A DNA stretch of 64,000 nucleotides from Halobacillus sp. A1 (lineage in GTDB: Bacteria > Bacillota > Bacilli > Bacillales > Halobacillaceae). Both the position numbers and the translations under genes were made by a program. Positions 33,847-45,070 of this stretch are shown here, piece after piece. Below the pieces are notes generated by a model. The model saw only the letters and a list, made by a program, of their open reading frames with translations. It did not search any database and was not told the DNA's origin. Position 1 is the stretch's first letter. The number at the start of each line of letters is the position of its first letter. The DNA is taken from assembly GCF_024189295.1 (NCBI RefSeq), contig NZ_JAIZEN010000001.1, positions 248,001 to 312,000 on the forward strand, in the 5' to 3' direction.

Positions 33847-35181
33847 ATGAAGAAGTTTTTCAATTTCGAAGAACATGGTACGAATTACCGTACAGAATTT
33901 TTAGCAGGGATGACGACATTTCTTGCTATGGCATATATTTTATTCGTCAACCCGTCTACGCTGACCCTTGCTGGGATTGAAGAATTACCAGAAGGCGTAA
34001 CACGCATGGATGAAGGAGCTGTATTTACAGCTACCGCGATTGCAGCAGCGATCGGTACATTAGTGATGGGGGTATTGGCGAAATATCCTATCGCTCTCGC
34101 ACCAGGTATGGGGCTTAACGCTTTTTTTGCTTATACAGTCGTACTTACTTATGGAATTCCTTGGGAAACAGCATTGGCTGGCGTACTTGCATCAGGACTT
34201 ATTTTTATCATATTAACCTTAACCGGTCTGCGTCAGAAAATCATTAATGCCATCCCTCCGAACTTAAAGCTGGCTGTAGGAGCCGGGATCGGACTATTTA
34301 TTGCTTTCATCGGTTTCCAAAATAGCGGCATTGTCGTTGGTAACGAGGATACGATGGTTGCCTTAGGTGATCTTACACAGTCCACCACACTGCTTGCTGT
34401 TTTTGGTATTGTCGTGTCTGTCATGCTTCTGGCTCTCGGCATCAAAGGTGGAATCTTTTATGGAATGGTTTTGACGGCGATCGCTGGAATGGTGACAGGA
34501 TTGATTGCCCCTCCGACAGCCATTACCGACGTCGTAGGACCTGCTCCGAGCATGGCCCCTACATTCGGAGCTGCACTGACCAATTTCGGGGAGATCTTTA
34601 CGATCCAAATGCTCGTGGTCATCCTAACCTTTTTATTCGTAGATTTCTTTGATACAGCGGGTACACTTGTTGCCGTAGCGACACAAGCAGGTTACATGAA
34701 AGAAAACAAACTGCCCCGTGCAGGCCGTGCCCTTTTCGCAGATTCTGCTGCGACTGTAGCCGGGGCTGTAGCCGGAACATCAACGACAACTTCTTATATT
34801 GAATCAACCGCAGGTGTGGGAGCAGGAGGACGGACAGGTTTCACCTCCGTCGTGACAGCCGCATTTTTCCTATTAGCGCTTTTCTTCTCGCCATTACTCT
34901 CGGTCGTCACCGCAGAAGTGACCGCTCCCGCGCTGATCATCGTAGGAGTACTCATGGCCTCCACACTGAAGAATATCGACTGGGACCAGTTCGAAATCGC
35001 CGTCCCCGCTTTTTTCACGATTGCCGCGATGCCGCTGACGTACAGTATTGCGACAGGGATTGCGATCGGATTTATCTTTTATCCAATTACTCTTTTATTA
35101 AAAGGAAGAGGAAAAGAAATCCACCCTATTATGTATCTCTTATTTGTCATATTTGTTCTATACTTCATATTCTTAGCCTAA
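33847..35181 (+). CDS. pbuG: Hypoxanthine/guanine permease
   Basis: A 444-residue NCS2/AzgA-type nucleobase permease with about 12-14 membrane helices. Seen: TEFLAGMTTFLAMAYILFVNP, APGMGLNAFFAYTVV (substrate-binding helix), DFFDTAGTLVAVATQAG and the family motif GTSTTTSYIESTAGVGAGGRTG. I chose ATG 33847 because GGGGAGGAG lies 7 nt upstream; the longer open frame starts inside the terminator. It imports purine bases and is regulated by PurR and the guanine riboswitch. Confidence 0.93.
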   Translation: MKKFFNFEEHGTNYRTEFLAGMTTFLAMAYILFVNPSTLTLAGIEELPEGVTRMDEGAVFTATAIAAAIGTLVMGVLAKYPIALAPGMGLNAFFAYTVVLTYGIPWETALAGVLASGLIFIILTLTGLRQKIINAIPPNLKLAVGAGIGLFIAFIGFQNSGIVVGNEDTMVALGDLTQSTTLLAVFGIVVSVMLLALGIKGGIFYGMVLTAIAGMVTGLIAPPTAITDVVGPAPSMAPTFGAALTNFGEIFTIQMLVVILTFLFVDFFDTAGTLVAVATQAGYMKENKLPRAGRALFADSAATVAGAVAGTSTTTSYIESTAGVGAGGRTGFTSVVTAAFFLLALFFSPLLSVVTAEVTAPALIIVGVLMASTLKNIDWDQFEIAVPAFFTIAAMPLTYSIATGIAIGFIFYPITLLLKGRGKEIHPIMYLLFVIFVLYFIFLA

Positions 35182-35225
35182 ACGCTATGATGATTAGAGG
35201 AAGGGCCCTTATGAAAGGGCCGGCC

Positions 35226-35651
35226 TCATTCATCCTCGAGGTGGCGGATCTTAATAGGCTTCTGACTAGTAGAGTCAGAGATCAATCGATAGAGCTGAAT
35301 GATCAGCAGACCATGCTTATAAGTAGCTTCCATTTTGTCACTGCGAACCGGGAACGGCAGATCAATGCTTCTTTCAAAGGCACCCGCAGCAATTTCAGAC
35401 ATCAACTGATGCCCGCCGCGGTGGTTAAGATCGATGGAGCCTTTTAAAATTAGGGAAGAGTGATCGACGAGCACATCAACATTCTTGGGGTGGTTCATTC
35501 CGGGAATGTTGGCGATACATAACAACTCGTTATCATATTGGTAAATATTCATTTGTGGTATAGAAGGTTTCATCAAGCCTTCAAATTCACCCCAGAAATC
35601 CTGGCCAAAAAAATGGTCTAAATTCTTTTTCCAATCATCAAAATGTTTCAT
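35226..35651 (-). CDS. Hsp20/alpha-crystallin family protein
   Basis: A 141-residue small heat shock protein. The alpha-crystallin domain (about 35-125) shows LCIANIPGM, VDVLVDHSSLILKG, FERSIDLPFPVRSDKMEATYKHGLLIIQL. The start ATG 35651 has AGGAGG 9 nt upstream; TTG 35657 would be too close to it. It is convergent with pbuG, a GGGCCCTT/AAGGGCC hairpin (35200-35221) lying between. No CIRCE or other heat-shock operator is seen upstream. Confidence 0.85.
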   Translation of the reverse strand: MKHFDDWKKNLDHFFGQDFWGEFEGLMKPSIPQMNIYQYDNELLCIANIPGMNHPKNVDVLVDHSSLILKGSIDLNHRGGHQLMSEIAAGAFERSIDLPFPVRSDKMEATYKHGLLIIQLYRLISDSTSQKPIKIRHLEDE

Positions 35652-35838
35652 GAGCAAGCACCTCCTGGATTCGACAAAAGCTATGAAAATATCTTATTGT
35701 GTAAGCTGTAGTCGATGGTATATAGTGTATGCAGATTGATCGTTTAGGTGAATGCCCAGGAAGGATTCCAGCCGAAACGAATCGTCTAAATGTACCTGCT
35801 TGTTCATGTTGCGGTGAAGAGGCATAGGAGGAATACCC

Positions 35839-36408
35839 ATGCTGGATAATCCACTATTGATGGTTTCGATCATTTTAATCGTCAACATCGTGTATGTTTC
35901 ATTTTTTACCTTGCGGATGATTTTCACGTTAAAAGGACAGCGGTATTTTGCGGCGTTGATAAGTGTCTTTGAGATTCTTATCTACATCATCGGTTTAGGT
36001 CTGGTTCTGGATAACCTGAACCAGGTTGAAAATTTGATCGCTTATGCAGTCGGCTACGGGCTGGGTGTGATCATCGGTATGAAGATTGAGGAAAAACTTG
36101 CCCTGGGCTACACAACGGTGAACGTTATATCTTCAAACCCTGATATCGAGTTTACGAGAATGCTTCGTGATAAAGGTTACGGCGTAACGAGCTGGTACGC
36201 ATACGGTATGGAGGGGGATCGGTTAGCGATGCAGATCCTGACCCCGAGAAAATATGAACTGAAGCTGTACGAAACTATTAAATCCATTGACCCGAAAGCT
36301 TTTATCATTGCTTATGAGCCGAAACAAATTCATGGGGGTTTCTGGGTGAAGCAAGTGAAGAAAGGAAAGATCCGAGATGCCCAAGAACAACAGCAAGAAG
36401 CGCTATGA
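35839..36408 (+). CDS. yebE: DUF2179 / UPF0316 membrane protein
   Basis: A 189-residue protein with three membrane helices (about 5-95), the last ending in the conserved [28 protein letters not shown], and a cytoplasmic DUF2179 domain (about 100-170) of the kind that binds nucleotides in related proteins. AGGAGG lies upstream. It overlaps yebG by 32 nt, as in the usual yebE-yebG pair. Function unknown. Confidence 0.88.
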   Translation: MLDNPLLMVSIILIVNIVYVSFFTLRMIFTLKGQRYFAALISVFEILIYIIGLGLVLDNLNQVENLIAYAVGYGLGVIIGMKIEEKLALGYTTVNVISSNPDIEFTRMLRDKGYGVTSWYAYGMEGDRLAMQILTPRKYELKLYETIKSIDPKAFIIAYEPKQIHGGFWVKQVKKGKIRDAQEQQQEAL

Positions 36409-36577
36409 AGTCGGTGAACAAGAAAGTATTGCCCAGTGCCTTGACCGGATGAAAAAGGATGGATACGCACCTGTTCGCAGAGCTGAGGAACCGATTTTTA
36501 AAGAAGTCACTGAAAATGGTGAAAAAACCCTTGAACCTGTAGGGAGAACGATAGTTTTTCATGCAGTGAAGCAATAA
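36377..36577 (+). CDS. yebG: NETI-motif protein
   Basis: A 66-residue basic protein of the small YebG family, recognised by YEV...[28 protein letters not shown]. Here the name-giving NETI reads QESI. It lies entirely between yebE and the purE promoter. Function unknown. Confidence 0.85.
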   Translation: MPKNNSKKRYEVGEQESIAQCLDRMKKDGYAPVRRAEEPIFKEVTENGEKTLEPVGRTIVFHAVKQ

Positions 36578-36654
36578 ACCCGAACATTATAAGAGTCGTT
36601 ATTTTTAAATGTTCGTTATTTGCGTTGACAGATTCAACGGTATATTGCTATGAT
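36574..36654 (+). promoter_or_regulatory. purE operon promoter with two inverted PurR boxes
   Basis: PurBox 1 ATAAACCCGAACATT (36574-36588). PurBox 2 is the complement of AATAACGAACATT (36608-36620), in opposite orientation and about 18 nt away. The promoter is TTGACA (36625-36630), 18-bp spacer, TATGAT (36649-36654). PurBox 1 overlaps the yebG stop. Confidence 0.82.
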
Positions 36655-36676
36655 GGAATCAGAATTGCATATTGGA

Positions 36677-36744
36677 CCTCATATAAGATGGGAATAAGGC
36701 CCATTCGTCTCTACCTGGACACCGTAAATGTCCGGACTATGAGG
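36677..36744 (+). ncRNA. Guanine (purine) riboswitch aptamer of the pur operon
   Basis: P1 CCTCATA / TATGAGG, L2 AATAAGG, J2/3 GTCTCTACC, L3 CACCGTAAATG, J3/1 GACTATG with the guanine-specifying C. Confidence 0.92.
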
Positions 36745-36784
36745 GGAGACCAAGCATCTGATTCACTTTTCAAGATACAAGTGT

Positions 36785-36830
36785 GCCTGTTTATCTCCTC
36801 TCATATTGAGGGTGATGAGCAGGCTTTTTT
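36785..36830 (+). terminator. pur operon riboswitch terminator
   Basis: Stem GCCTG...CTCCTC / GAGGGTGATGAGCAGGC followed by TTTTTT. TCTCCTCTC in its 5' arm can alternatively pair with GAGGGGAGA at 36741-36749, the 3' side of P1. Confidence 0.85.
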
Positions 36831-36860
36831 AATCGATTAATTGAGAAAAAGAGGGATAAG

Positions 36861-37352
36861 ATGGCTCAAATCGGCGTTATTATGGGAAGTATTTCAGACT
36901 GGACCACTATGGAACAAACTTGTTTAGTACTGGATGAACTAGAACTGGATTATGAAAAAGAGATCATTTCCGCTCACCGTACTCCTGAAGATATGTTTAA
37001 ATACGCTGAGCAGGCTCGTGGCAAAGGACTTAAAGTCATCATTGCCGGAGCTGGAGGCGCTGCTCATCTACCAGGAATGGTGGCAGCGAAAACGACCCTT
37101 CCCGTCATAGGGGTGCCTGTTCAATCGAAAGCACTGAACGGGATTGATTCTTTATATTCTATCGTTCAGATGCCGGGCGGAGTGCCTGTAGCGACTGTAG
37201 CAATCGGTACAGCAGGGGCAAAAAATGCAGGAATACTCGCAGCTGAAATGATTGGAGCTTTTGATGAAAAAGTAGCCGAGCGTCTTCAGGATTATAGAAA
37301 TGAAATGAAAGATAAAGTCGAAGGTATGAGAGGTGAGCTACGTGACCAATAA
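36861..37352 (+). CDS. purE: 5-(carboxyamino)imidazole ribonucleotide mutase
   Basis: A 163-residue class I PurE that turns N5-CAIR into CAIR, acting after PurK. The active-site motifs MGSISDW, ISAHRTP and [13 protein letters not shown] are present. First gene of a twelve-gene operon with overlapping reading frames, behind PurR boxes and a guanine riboswitch. Confidence 0.96.
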   Translation: MAQIGVIMGSISDWTTMEQTCLVLDELELDYEKEIISAHRTPEDMFKYAEQARGKGLKVIIAGAGGAAHLPGMVAAKTTLPVIGVPVQSKALNGIDSLYSIVQMPGGVPVATVAIGTAGAKNAGILAAEMIGAFDEKVAERLQDYRNEMKDKVEGMRGELRDQ

Positions 37353-38469
37353 AGTCGTTAAACCCGGCGAAACTATCGGAATTCTTGGCGGCGGTCAATT
37401 GGGAAGAATGATGGCGACAGCAGCTAAACATATGGGGTATCGGATTGCTGTGCTGGATCCTACGGAAGACTGCCCATGTGCTCAAATTGCCGACATACAC
37501 ATTGAAGCGAATTATGATGATATAGAAGCTGCTCAAAAATTGAGTGAAGCAAGCGACGTGATTACGTATGAATTTGAAAATGTTGACTTACAAGTAGCCC
37601 GGCTTTTTGAAGAAGCAGGAAAGCTGCCTCAAGGTGCGTATCCTTTAGAAGTGACGCAGAATCGTTCGAAAGAAAAAGCTGTAGCTGTGGAAGCCGGCCT
37701 GCCGGTGGCGAATTACAATATTATCGAATCGTATGACCAATTGGCTGCGGCACTTCCCGATATGACATTTCCGGTAGTTCTCAAAACGATCAGCGGAGGA
37801 TACGACGGGAAGGGGCAGTTGAAGCTTGAGATGGAAGAAGACTTGGAAAATGCTGAAGATTTTCTAAAAGAAGGCGGCACTTACATCGTAGAAGAATGGT
37901 TAGCTTTCGATTTGGAAATCTCTCAAGTTTTCACCAGAAGCATCGGTGGGGATATTACATTCTTTCCTATAGCAGAGAATGTTCATCGCCAGCAAATTTT
38001 ACATGAAACGAGAGTCCCGGCCACGGTATCAAAGAAGGTAGCAGATAAAGCGCAGGAGGCTGCGACGGCTCTGGCTGAAAGAATGAATATCGTAGGGACG
38101 TTCGCTGTGGAAATGTTCGTGAAAAATAAAGACATCTATATTAATGAAATGGCACCACGGCCGCATAACACAGGACACTATACGATAGAAGCATGTAATG
38201 TGTCACAGTTTGAACAGCATGTCCGAGCGATATGCGGGCTCTCACTACTGCCGGTTCATAGCTTCCCTTCAGCGGTAATGGTTAATGTTCTTGGCAGACA
38301 TTACGATATATTAGTGAGCAGAATCGGAGACTATTACGGCTTTCATTTTCACGATTACGGGAAGAAACAATCACGTCCGAACCGCAAAATGGGTCACATC
38401 ACGCTGGTCGGTAACGATTTAGAAGAAATCGATGAAATCATATCAAAAAACAATATTCATATGTGGTAG
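37342..38469 (+). CDS. purK: 5-(carboxyamino)imidazole ribonucleotide synthase
   Basis: A 375-residue ATP-grasp enzyme making N5-CAIR from AIR, ATP and bicarbonate. It has [21 protein letters not shown] at the N-terminus, [15 protein letters not shown] as ATP-grasp loop, and [18 protein letters not shown] at the active site. GTG 37342 is preferred because AGAGGTGA is well spaced; GTG 37333 is possible. It overlaps purE by 11 nt. Confidence 0.95.
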   Translation: MTNKVVKPGETIGILGGGQLGRMMATAAKHMGYRIAVLDPTEDCPCAQIADIHIEANYDDIEAAQKLSEASDVITYEFENVDLQVARLFEEAGKLPQGAYPLEVTQNRSKEKAVAVEAGLPVANYNIIESYDQLAAALPDMTFPVVLKTISGGYDGKGQLKLEMEEDLENAEDFLKEGGTYIVEEWLAFDLEISQVFTRSIGGDITFFPIAENVHRQQILHETRVPATVSKKVADKAQEAATALAERMNIVGTFAVEMFVKNKDIYINEMAPRPHNTGHYTIEACNVSQFEQHVRAICGLSLLPVHSFPSAVMVNVLGRHYDILVSRIGDYYGFHFHDYGKKQSRPNRKMGHITLVGNDLEEIDEIISKNNIHMW

Positions 38470-38489
38470 GAATTAGAGGAGGAAATGGA

Positions 38490-39785
38490 ATGATTGAACG
38501 TTATACAAGACCTGAAATGGGTGCGATTTGGACAGAAGAAAACCGTTACCAGGCGTGGCTGGAAGTAGAAATCTTAGCCTGCGAGGCCTGGAGCGAGCTT
38601 GGGGTTATTCCTAAAGAGGATGTGGCTAAGCTGCGCAAGGGAGCTTCATTCAATATCGATCGTATTCACGAAATTGAAGCTGAAACTCGTCATGATGTCG
38701 TTGCTTTTACAAGAGCTGTATCTGAAACGGTCGGTGAAGAACGTAAATGGGTCCACTACGGACTGACGTCGACTGATGTGGTAGATACGGCCCTTTCTTA
38801 TCAGCTTAAGCAGGCTAACGAGATCATACGTAAGGATTTAGTGAATTTCATCGACATTATAGCCGATAAAGCCCGTGAGCATAAGCATACCGTAATGATG
38901 GGACGTACACACGGTGTTCATGCCGAGCCGACAACCTTCGGATTGAAACTAGCACTCTATTATGAAGAAATGAAGCGTAACCTTGAACGTCTTGATCTTG
39001 CAATCAAGCACATCGAAGTTGGAAAGTTGTCAGGAGCTGTTGGTACATACGCCAACATCGATCCATTTGTTGAGCAATATGTGTGTGAAAAGCTTGGGCT
39101 GGAACCCGCGCCGGTTTCTACACAGACGCTGCAGAGAGACCGCCATGCTCACTATGTTTCAACTCTTGCTTTAATCGCATCGTCGGTTGAAAAGATCGCT
39201 GTAGAAATCCGCGGCCTGCAAAAGACGGAGACACGCGAAGTCGAAGAGTTTTTTGCAAAAGGTCAAAAAGGATCTTCAGCTATGCCGCATAAACGCAATC
39301 CGATCGGATCAGAAAATATGACCGGAATGGCACGAGTGCTGCGCGGTGAAATGCTGACAGCGTTTGAGAATGTTCCATTATGGCATGAGCGTGACATTTC
39401 CCACTCTTCAGCAGAGCGTGTCATTTTACCGGATGCAACGATTGCTTTGAACTATATGCTTAATCGTTTCGGAAATATCGTGAAGAACTTAACGGTTTTC
39501 CCAGAGCGCATGCAGGCAAACATGGAAAAAACGTACGGTCTGATTTTCTCACAGCGTGTCCTGCTTACATTGATTGATGAAGGTTTTGTCCGTGAGGAAG
39601 CTTACGACCTCGTTCAGCCTAAAGCCATGGAAGCGTGGGAGCGCGGTGTTCCATTCCGTGACCTTATCGAAGCAGATGACAAGATTACGAGCGCCTTATC
39701 TAAAGAACAAATCGATGCTTGCTTCGATTACAAGCACCACTTAAAGCAAGTGGACCGCATTTTTGATCGTATCGGTCTTTCCTGA
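38490..39785 (+). CDS. purB: Adenylosuccinate lyase
   Basis: A 431-residue fumarase-superfamily enzyme used twice in purine synthesis (SAICAR to AICAR and adenylosuccinate to AMP). [15 protein letters not shown] holds a catalytic His, and [17 protein letters not shown] is the superfamily signature loop with the catalytic Ser. ATG 38490 has AGAGGAGG upstream; the frame open from 38463 runs through that site. Confidence 0.96.
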   Translation: MIERYTRPEMGAIWTEENRYQAWLEVEILACEAWSELGVIPKEDVAKLRKGASFNIDRIHEIEAETRHDVVAFTRAVSETVGEERKWVHYGLTSTDVVDTALSYQLKQANEIIRKDLVNFIDIIADKAREHKHTVMMGRTHGVHAEPTTFGLKLALYYEEMKRNLERLDLAIKHIEVGKLSGAVGTYANIDPFVEQYVCEKLGLEPAPVSTQTLQRDRHAHYVSTLALIASSVEKIAVEIRGLQKTETREVEEFFAKGQKGSSAMPHKRNPIGSENMTGMARVLRGEMLTAFENVPLWHERDISHSSAERVILPDATIALNYMLNRFGNIVKNLTVFPERMQANMEKTYGLIFSQRVLLTLIDEGFVREEAYDLVQPKAMEAWERGVPFRDLIEADDKITSALSKEQIDACFDYKHHLKQVDRIFDRIGLS

Positions 39786-39813
39786 CAATAATTCCAAACG
39801 CGAGGTGTTTCTA

Positions 39814-40536
39814 ATGAAGGGTTCTCTTTTATATGAAGGTAAAGCGAAGAAAGTGTATCACGTCGATAACGAGCCGGAACAGCTGGTTTTGTCTTATAAA
39901 AATGATGCTACTGCATTCAATGGCAAGAAAAAAGATCAATTTGAAGGCAAAGGACGCCTGAACAATTTGATTACCTCAAGAATTTTTGAATATTTGCAGC
40001 AGCAGAATCTTTCGTCGCATTTTATAAAAGCTTTGAACGACACGGAGCAGCTTGTCGCAAAGACGACGATCATTCCCCTGGAAGTCGTTGTCCGCAACGT
40101 TGCGGCTGGAAGTATTACGAGAAGGCTGGGTATTGAGGAAAAGCTGGAATTCTCTCCACCGCTCGTCGAACTTTTTTATAAAAAAGATGAATTAGATGAC
40201 CCGATCTTAAATGACCAGCATGCGCTGCACCTTACGGATGTAACCGAACAAGAACTTGAATCCATTAAGAACAAGGCATTAGAAGTGAACGGACATTTGC
40301 AGACATTGTTCAAGCAGTCCGGACTGCAGCTTGTTGATTTCAAATTGGAATTCGGCCGGTTAGCCGATGGAACCATCGTACTCGCTGACGAAATCTCACC
40401 GGATACATGCCGGTTATGGGATGAAAATACAGGTGAGAAGATGGATAAAGACGTATTCCGTGAAGGGTTAGGCGATTTAATCTCAGTATACGAAAACATT
40501 TTAAAACGACTGGAGGAGAACACATGCGCAAAGTAA
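39814..40536 (+). CDS. purC: SAICAR synthase
   Basis: A 240-residue enzyme that joins aspartate to CAIR using ATP. Starts LLYEGKAKKVY. Conserved VVRNVAAGSITRRLG, DFKLEFGR and LADEISPDTCRLWD are seen. ATG 39814 has GAGGTG upstream and sits 28 nt after purB. The 3' end overlaps purS by 13 nt. Confidence 0.96.
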   Translation: MKGSLLYEGKAKKVYHVDNEPEQLVLSYKNDATAFNGKKKDQFEGKGRLNNLITSRIFEYLQQQNLSSHFIKALNDTEQLVAKTTIIPLEVVVRNVAAGSITRRLGIEEKLEFSPPLVELFYKKDELDDPILNDQHALHLTDVTEQELESIKNKALEVNGHLQTLFKQSGLQLVDFKLEFGRLADGTIVLADEISPDTCRLWDENTGEKMDKDVFREGLGDLISVYENILKRLEENTCAK

Positions 40537-40769
40537 AGATTTACATCACTCTCAAAGAAGGCGTACTCGATCCACAAGGGAAGGCTGTACAGAACTCGTT
40601 ACATTCACTCGAATATAACAACGTAGCAGACGTACGTATTGGAAAGTATATGGAAGTGATGCTCGAGGATTCAGACAATATCGAACAGCAAGTTGACAAA
40701 ATGTGTGATCAGTTATTAGCTAACCCAGTAATTGAAGATTATTCGTATACGATCGAGGAGGCCGTTTAA
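40524..40769 (+). CDS. purS: FGAM synthase subunit PurS
   Basis: An 81-residue subunit that bridges PurQ and PurL in the three-part formylglycinamidine ribonucleotide synthase of Gram-positives. Typical KIYITLKEGVLDPQGKAVQNSLHSL start and VRIGKYMEV. GGAGGAG upstream. Its stop directly precedes the GTG of purQ. Confidence 0.96.
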   Translation: MRKVKIYITLKEGVLDPQGKAVQNSLHSLEYNNVADVRIGKYMEVMLEDSDNIEQQVDKMCDQLLANPVIEDYSYTIEEAV

Positions 40770-41453
40770 GTGAAATTCGCTGTTGTAGTTTTTCCAGGGT
40801 CCAATTGTGACCGAGATATGTTTTATGCGATCACTGAAGGTCTAGGTGAGCAGGCAGATCTTGTCTGGTATCAGGAAGCTGATTTATCCGAGTATGATGC
40901 CATCCTTCTGCCAGGTGGATTCTCTTATGGTGACTACTTGCGTTCAGGCGCAATCGCCTCCACTTCGGGTGTGATTGACCAAATCCGTGAAGCGGCTGAA
41001 GCAGGCAAGCCGATTCTTGGCGTCTGTAACGGATTCCAGGTGCTGCTTGAAATGGGGCTGCTGCCAGGAGCGATGCTTCCGAACAAACACTTGAAATTCA
41101 TGTGCCATTACGAAACCTTGACGGTAGAAAATTCGGACACGATGTTTACAAACCATTACAGTGATCAAGAAGAAATCGACATTCCTATCGCCCACGGTGA
41201 CGGAAATTATTATTGCGATGAAGCAACTTTCAAGAAATTAAAAGCTAACAATCAGATCACTTTCACTTATAAAAATAACCCGAATGGATCGGTGGCCGAT
41301 ATTGCCGGCATTACGAATGAACAAGGAAATGTACTGGGGATGATGCCGCACCCGGAACGTGCCGTTGATTCACTTGTTGGAACAAAAGACGGCCTTCGTC
41401 TATTCCAGTCGATTCTTACTCATTGGAGGGATAAGCATGCCATCAAAGCTTGA
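40770..41453 (+). CDS. purQ: FGAM synthase, glutaminase subunit PurQ
   Basis: A 227-residue class I glutamine amidotransferase that supplies ammonia to Pur[14 protein letters not shown] start, nucleophile Cys in [18 protein letters not shown], His/Glu in MMPHPERA. The GTG start follows the purS stop without a gap. Confidence 0.96.
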   Translation: MKFAVVVFPGSNCDRDMFYAITEGLGEQADLVWYQEADLSEYDAILLPGGFSYGDYLRSGAIASTSGVIDQIREAAEAGKPILGVCNGFQVLLEMGLLPGAMLPNKHLKFMCHYETLTVENSDTMFTNHYSDQEEIDIPIAHGDGNYYCDEATFKKLKANNQITFTYKNNPNGSVADIAGITNEQGNVLGMMPHPERAVDSLVGTKDGLRLFQSILTHWRDKHAIKA

Positions 41454-43665
41454 GATCAGCCCTGAACAAATTGAACAGCAGCAATTATATAAAGAAATGG
41501 GCTTAAGTGACGAAGAATTCCGCTCGATTACAGAAATTCTTGGCCGCCGCCCGAACTACACGGAAACTGGGCTTTTCTCTGTTATGTGGTCTGAACACTG
41601 CAGCTACAAAAATTCAAAACCTCTACTGAGAAAATTCCCTACAGAAGGACCTCAAGTACTGCAAGGTCCTGGTGAAGGCGCTGGAATTATAGATATAGGA
41701 GACGAGCAAGCCGTCGTCTTTAAAGTAGAGAGTCACAACCATCCATCAGCCGTGGAACCGTATCAAGGTGCAGCTACCGGTGTCGGAGGGATTCTGAGGG
41801 ACGTCTTTTCAATGGGCGCTCGTCCAGTAGCCATTTTGAACTCTCTCCGTTTCGGCTCTTTGAAACAGCCACGGGTGAAGTTTTTATTTGAAGAGGTTGT
41901 TCATGGAATTGCAGGATATGGAAATTGTGTCGGCGTTCCGACCGTTGGCGGGGAAGTTCAATTCGATAATGCTTATAACGGTAACCCGCTCGTAAACGCC
42001 ATGTGTGTTGGATTGATCGACCATAAGGATATTCAAAAAGGGATCGCAGCAGGAATCGGCAATACCGTCATGTATGTAGGTGCTAAAACCGGACGTGATG
42101 GCATCCACGGAGCTACATTTGCTTCGGAAGAGCTGACGGAGGAGTCGGCAGAAAAACGCCCTTCTGTTCAAGTCGGCGATCCATTCATGGAAAAGCTTCT
42201 TATCGAGGCTTGTCTTGAAGTCATTCATCATGAAGCACTTGTAGGCATCCAGGATATGGGGGCAGCCGGACTAACCTCTTCTGCCAGTGAAATGGCAAGT
42301 AAAGCAGGTACTGGCATGCTTATGAACATGAACTTAGTTCCTCAACGGGAAAAAGATATGACAGCCTACGAGATGATGCTTTCAGAATCGCAAGAACGTA
42401 TGCTTCTCGTCGTTGAAAAAGGCAGAGAAGAGGAGATCGCTGAAGTCTTCCGTAAGTATGATTTGGAAGCAGTATCTGTAGGAGAAGTGACAGATGACCA
42501 GCGTTTCCGTCTTGAACATCACGGAGAAATCGTTGCAGACGTTCCTGTCGATTCCCTTGCTGAGGATGCGCCTGTGTACCATCAGCCTTCAAAGGTACCA
42601 GCCTATTTCAAAGAGTATCAGGAAATGGAGAATTACGTTCCAGAAATTACAGACTATAAAGAGACTCTGAAAAATCTATTGCAGCAGCCAACGATAGCTA
42701 GTAAAGAGTGGGTATACGATCAGTATGACTCGATGGTTCAAACGAATACCGTCGTTACTCCAGGCTCTGATGCTGCCGTCATTCGTGTGCGCGGAACCGA
42801 AAAAGCACTTGCGATGACAACGGACTGCAATTCCCGATATATCTATTTGGATCCGGAAACAGGCGGTAAGATCGCCGTCGCAGAAGCAGCGCGCAATATC
42901 GTGTGTTCAGGCGGACGACCACTGGGAATTACGGATGGCTTGAACTTCGGTTCGCCGGAAAATCCGGAAATTTTCTGGCAGATGGAGAAGAGTGTAGAAG
43001 GTATGAGCGAAGCGTGTCGTGAGCTGAGCGCTCCAGTGATCAGCGGGAATGTTTCTCTCTATAACGAATCGTTTGGCGGCCAGGCGATATACCCTACACC
43101 GGTTGTCGGAATGGTCGGTCTCATTGAAAAGACAGACCACATTACACAATCTCACATGAAAAATGCGGATGACCTTATTTATGTCATCGGTGAAACGAAA
43201 CCGGAATTCGGCGGCAGTGAGCTGCAAGGCATGCTGGAAGATCGTCATTTTGGAAAAGCGCCACAGCTGGATTTGGAAGTAGAAGGTATTCGTCAAAGTC
43301 AATTACTGACAGCGATCCAACAAGGGATCATTGAGTCAGCCCATGATTTAGCTGAGGGCGGACTAGCCGTAGCATTAGCTGAGAGCCTGTTTGCCAACGG
43401 ACTTGGGTGTGAAGTGACCATCCAGGGAGACCGGACATCAGCTTTATTTTCAGAAACTCAGTCCCGCTTTTTGGTCTCAGTTAAACCGGAAAATCAAAAA
43501 GCGTTCGAACAACAGATTGAAGACGCAACCCTGCTTGGGAAAGTGACAGGGGACGGGGTGTATCACGTCCAGTCCGAAGGGGAAACCGTCGTGGAAGAGC
43601 AAACACAAACTCTGGAACAACTATGGAAAGGAGCTATTCCATGCTTGGTGAAATCAAAGGACTAA
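41437..43665 (+). CDS. purL: FGAM synthase, large subunit PurL
   Basis: A 742-residue small-type PurL that converts FGAR, ATP and ammonia to [16 protein letters not shown] near the N-terminus, [26 protein letters not shown] and [17 protein letters not shown] are the AIRS-superfamily motifs. Two PurM-like halves are present. ATG 41437 has TTGGAGGGA upstream and overlaps purQ by 17 nt. Confidence 0.96.
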   Translation: MPSKLEISPEQIEQQQLYKEMGLSDEEFRSITEILGRRPNYTETGLFSVMWSEHCSYKNSKPLLRKFPTEGPQVLQGPGEGAGIIDIGDEQAVVFKVESHNHPSAVEPYQGAATGVGGILRDVFSMGARPVAILNSLRFGSLKQPRVKFLFEEVVHGIAGYGNCVGVPTVGGEVQFDNAYNGNPLVNAMCVGLIDHKDIQKGIAAGIGNTVMYVGAKTGRDGIHGATFASEELTEESAEKRPSVQVGDPFMEKLLIEACLEVIHHEALVGIQDMGAAGLTSSASEMASKAGTGMLMNMNLVPQREKDMTAYEMMLSESQERMLLVVEKGREEEIAEVFRKYDLEAVSVGEVTDDQRFRLEHHGEIVADVPVDSLAEDAPVYHQPSKVPAYFKEYQEMENYVPEITDYKETLKNLLQQPTIASKEWVYDQYDSMVQTNTVVTPGSDAAVIRVRGTEKALAMTTDCNSRYIYLDPETGGKIAVAEAARNIVCSGGRPLGITDGLNFGSPENPEIFWQMEKSVEGMSEACRELSAPVISGNVSLYNESFGGQAIYPTPVVGMVGLIEKTDHITQSHMKNADDLIYVIGETKPEFGGSELQGMLEDRHFGKAPQLDLEVEGIRQSQLLTAIQQGIIESAHDLAEGGLAVALAESLFANGLGCEVTIQGDRTSALFSETQSRFLVSVKPENQKAFEQQIEDATLLGKVTGDGVYHVQSEGETVVEEQTQTLEQLWKGAIPCLVKSKD

Positions 43666-45053
43666 ACGAAGAATGCGGAATATTCGGCGTATTTGGACAC
43701 CAGGATGCTGCCCAGCTTACGTATTATGGACTGCATGCGCTGCAGCACCGAGGTCAAGAAGGTGCCGGAATCGTAACGAGTGATGGCGAGCATATGAAAG
43801 TTGCCAAAGGTCACGGGTTGATTTCTGAAGTTTTCCCGCAAGATCGTTTGAATGAATTAGGCGGCCATTCGTCCATCGGTCACGTTCGATACGCGACAGC
43901 AGGAGATGGTAGTTACGAAAACATCCAGCCGCTTATGTTCCGTTCCCAGACTGGCGGACTCGCTTTGGCTCATAACGGAAACCTTGTAAATGCCCAGGCT
44001 TTGAAAAGTCAGCTTGAGGCTCAAGGGTCCATTATGCAGACTACCTCAGATACAGAAGTAGTGGCTCACTTAATCAAACGTGCGGGTCACCTGCCGATGG
44101 ACGAAGCGATTTGCCAGGCGTTGTCCATGATTAAAGGTGCCTATGCCTTCTTAATGATGACAGAAAATAAAATATATGTAGCGAATGATCCGCGCGGACT
44201 GCGCCCAATCAGCATTGGATATTTAGGGGATGCCTGGTGCATCTCCTCAGAAACGTGTGCATTTGACGTGATTGGTGCTACGTATGAACGTGAAGTCATG
44301 CCTGGAGAACTGCTTATTATTGATAAAAACGGCATTCAGTCCCAGCGGTTTTCTGCACCAATTCAACGTACTCTCTGCTCAATGGAATATGTTTATTTCT
44401 CCCGTCCGGACAGTAACCTCGACGGCAAAAATGTTCATGCTTCAAGGAAGCGTATGGGGAAAACGTTAGCAGCTGAAGCCCCGATTGAAGCCGATGTTGT
44501 AACCGGTGTACCTGATTCCAGTATTTCTGCAGCCATCGGCTATGCAGAAGCGTCAGGCATCCCTTATGAGCTTGGATTGATTAAAAACCGTTATGTCGGT
44601 CGAACCTTCATCCAGCCTTCGCAGGAATTGAGGGAGCAGGGTGTGAAAATGAAGCTATCCGCCGTAAGGGGAATCGTAGAAGGAAAACGTGTCGTCATGG
44701 TTGATGATTCGATTGTCCGTGGAACGACGAGCCGCAGAATTGTTCAATTACTGAAAGAAGCCGGCGCCACTGAAGTCCACGTGCGAATCGCTTCACCTCC
44801 GATTCAAAACCCATGTTATTACGGGATTGACACTTCAACTAGCGGCGAGCTGATCGCATCGAATAATACAGTGGATGAAATCGAAGAACAAATAGGGGCA
44901 GACAGCTTAGCCTATCTGACGGTCGATGGCCTGCAGGATGCCATTTATCAAGGAGAAGAATCGTTAAATCACGGGGGTTGTGCCGCATGCTTTACCGGTA
45001 ATTATCCAACAGAAATTTACCCGAATACGATTCCACCCTATGAAAAAGCGTAG
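43641..45053 (+). CDS. purF: Amidophosphoribosyltransferase
   Basis: A 470-residue enzyme for the first committed step, PRPP plus glutamine to phosphoribosylamine. The N-terminal [11 protein letters not shown] is a propeptide removed before the nucleophile Cys12 (CGIFGVFG). [15 protein letters not shown] is the PRPP motif. Four Cys that fit the oxygen-sensitive [4Fe-4S] cluster are seen: TLCSMEY, NPCYYG and GGCAACFTG (two). ATG 43641 has AAAGGAG 7 nt upstream; ATG 43623 lies before that site. It overlaps purL by 25 nt. Confidence 0.96.
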   Translation: MLGEIKGLNEECGIFGVFGHQDAAQLTYYGLHALQHRGQEGAGIVTSDGEHMKVAKGHGLISEVFPQDRLNELGGHSSIGHVRYATAGDGSYENIQPLMFRSQTGGLALAHNGNLVNAQALKSQLEAQGSIMQTTSDTEVVAHLIKRAGHLPMDEAICQALSMIKGAYAFLMMTENKIYVANDPRGLRPISIGYLGDAWCISSETCAFDVIGATYEREVMPGELLIIDKNGIQSQRFSAPIQRTLCSMEYVYFSRPDSNLDGKNVHASRKRMGKTLAAEAPIEADVVTGVPDSSISAAIGYAEASGIPYELGLIKNRYVGRTFIQPSQELREQGVKMKLSAVRGIVEGKRVVMVDDSIVRGTTSRRIVQLLKEAGATEVHVRIASPPIQNPCYYGIDTSTSGELIASNNTVDEIEEQIGADSLAYLTVDGLQDAIYQGEESLNHGGCAACFTGNYPTEIYPNTIPPYEKA

Positions 45054-45070
45054 GAGAAGGAGGAGCCATA

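Noticed and set aside
33645-33980. 111-codon open frame across the pbuG riboswitch
   Set aside because: It overlaps the aptamer, the terminator and the pbuG start in another frame.
36625-36840. 71-codon open frame across the purE leader
   Set aside because: It covers the promoter, guanine aptamer and terminator and has no ribosome binding site.
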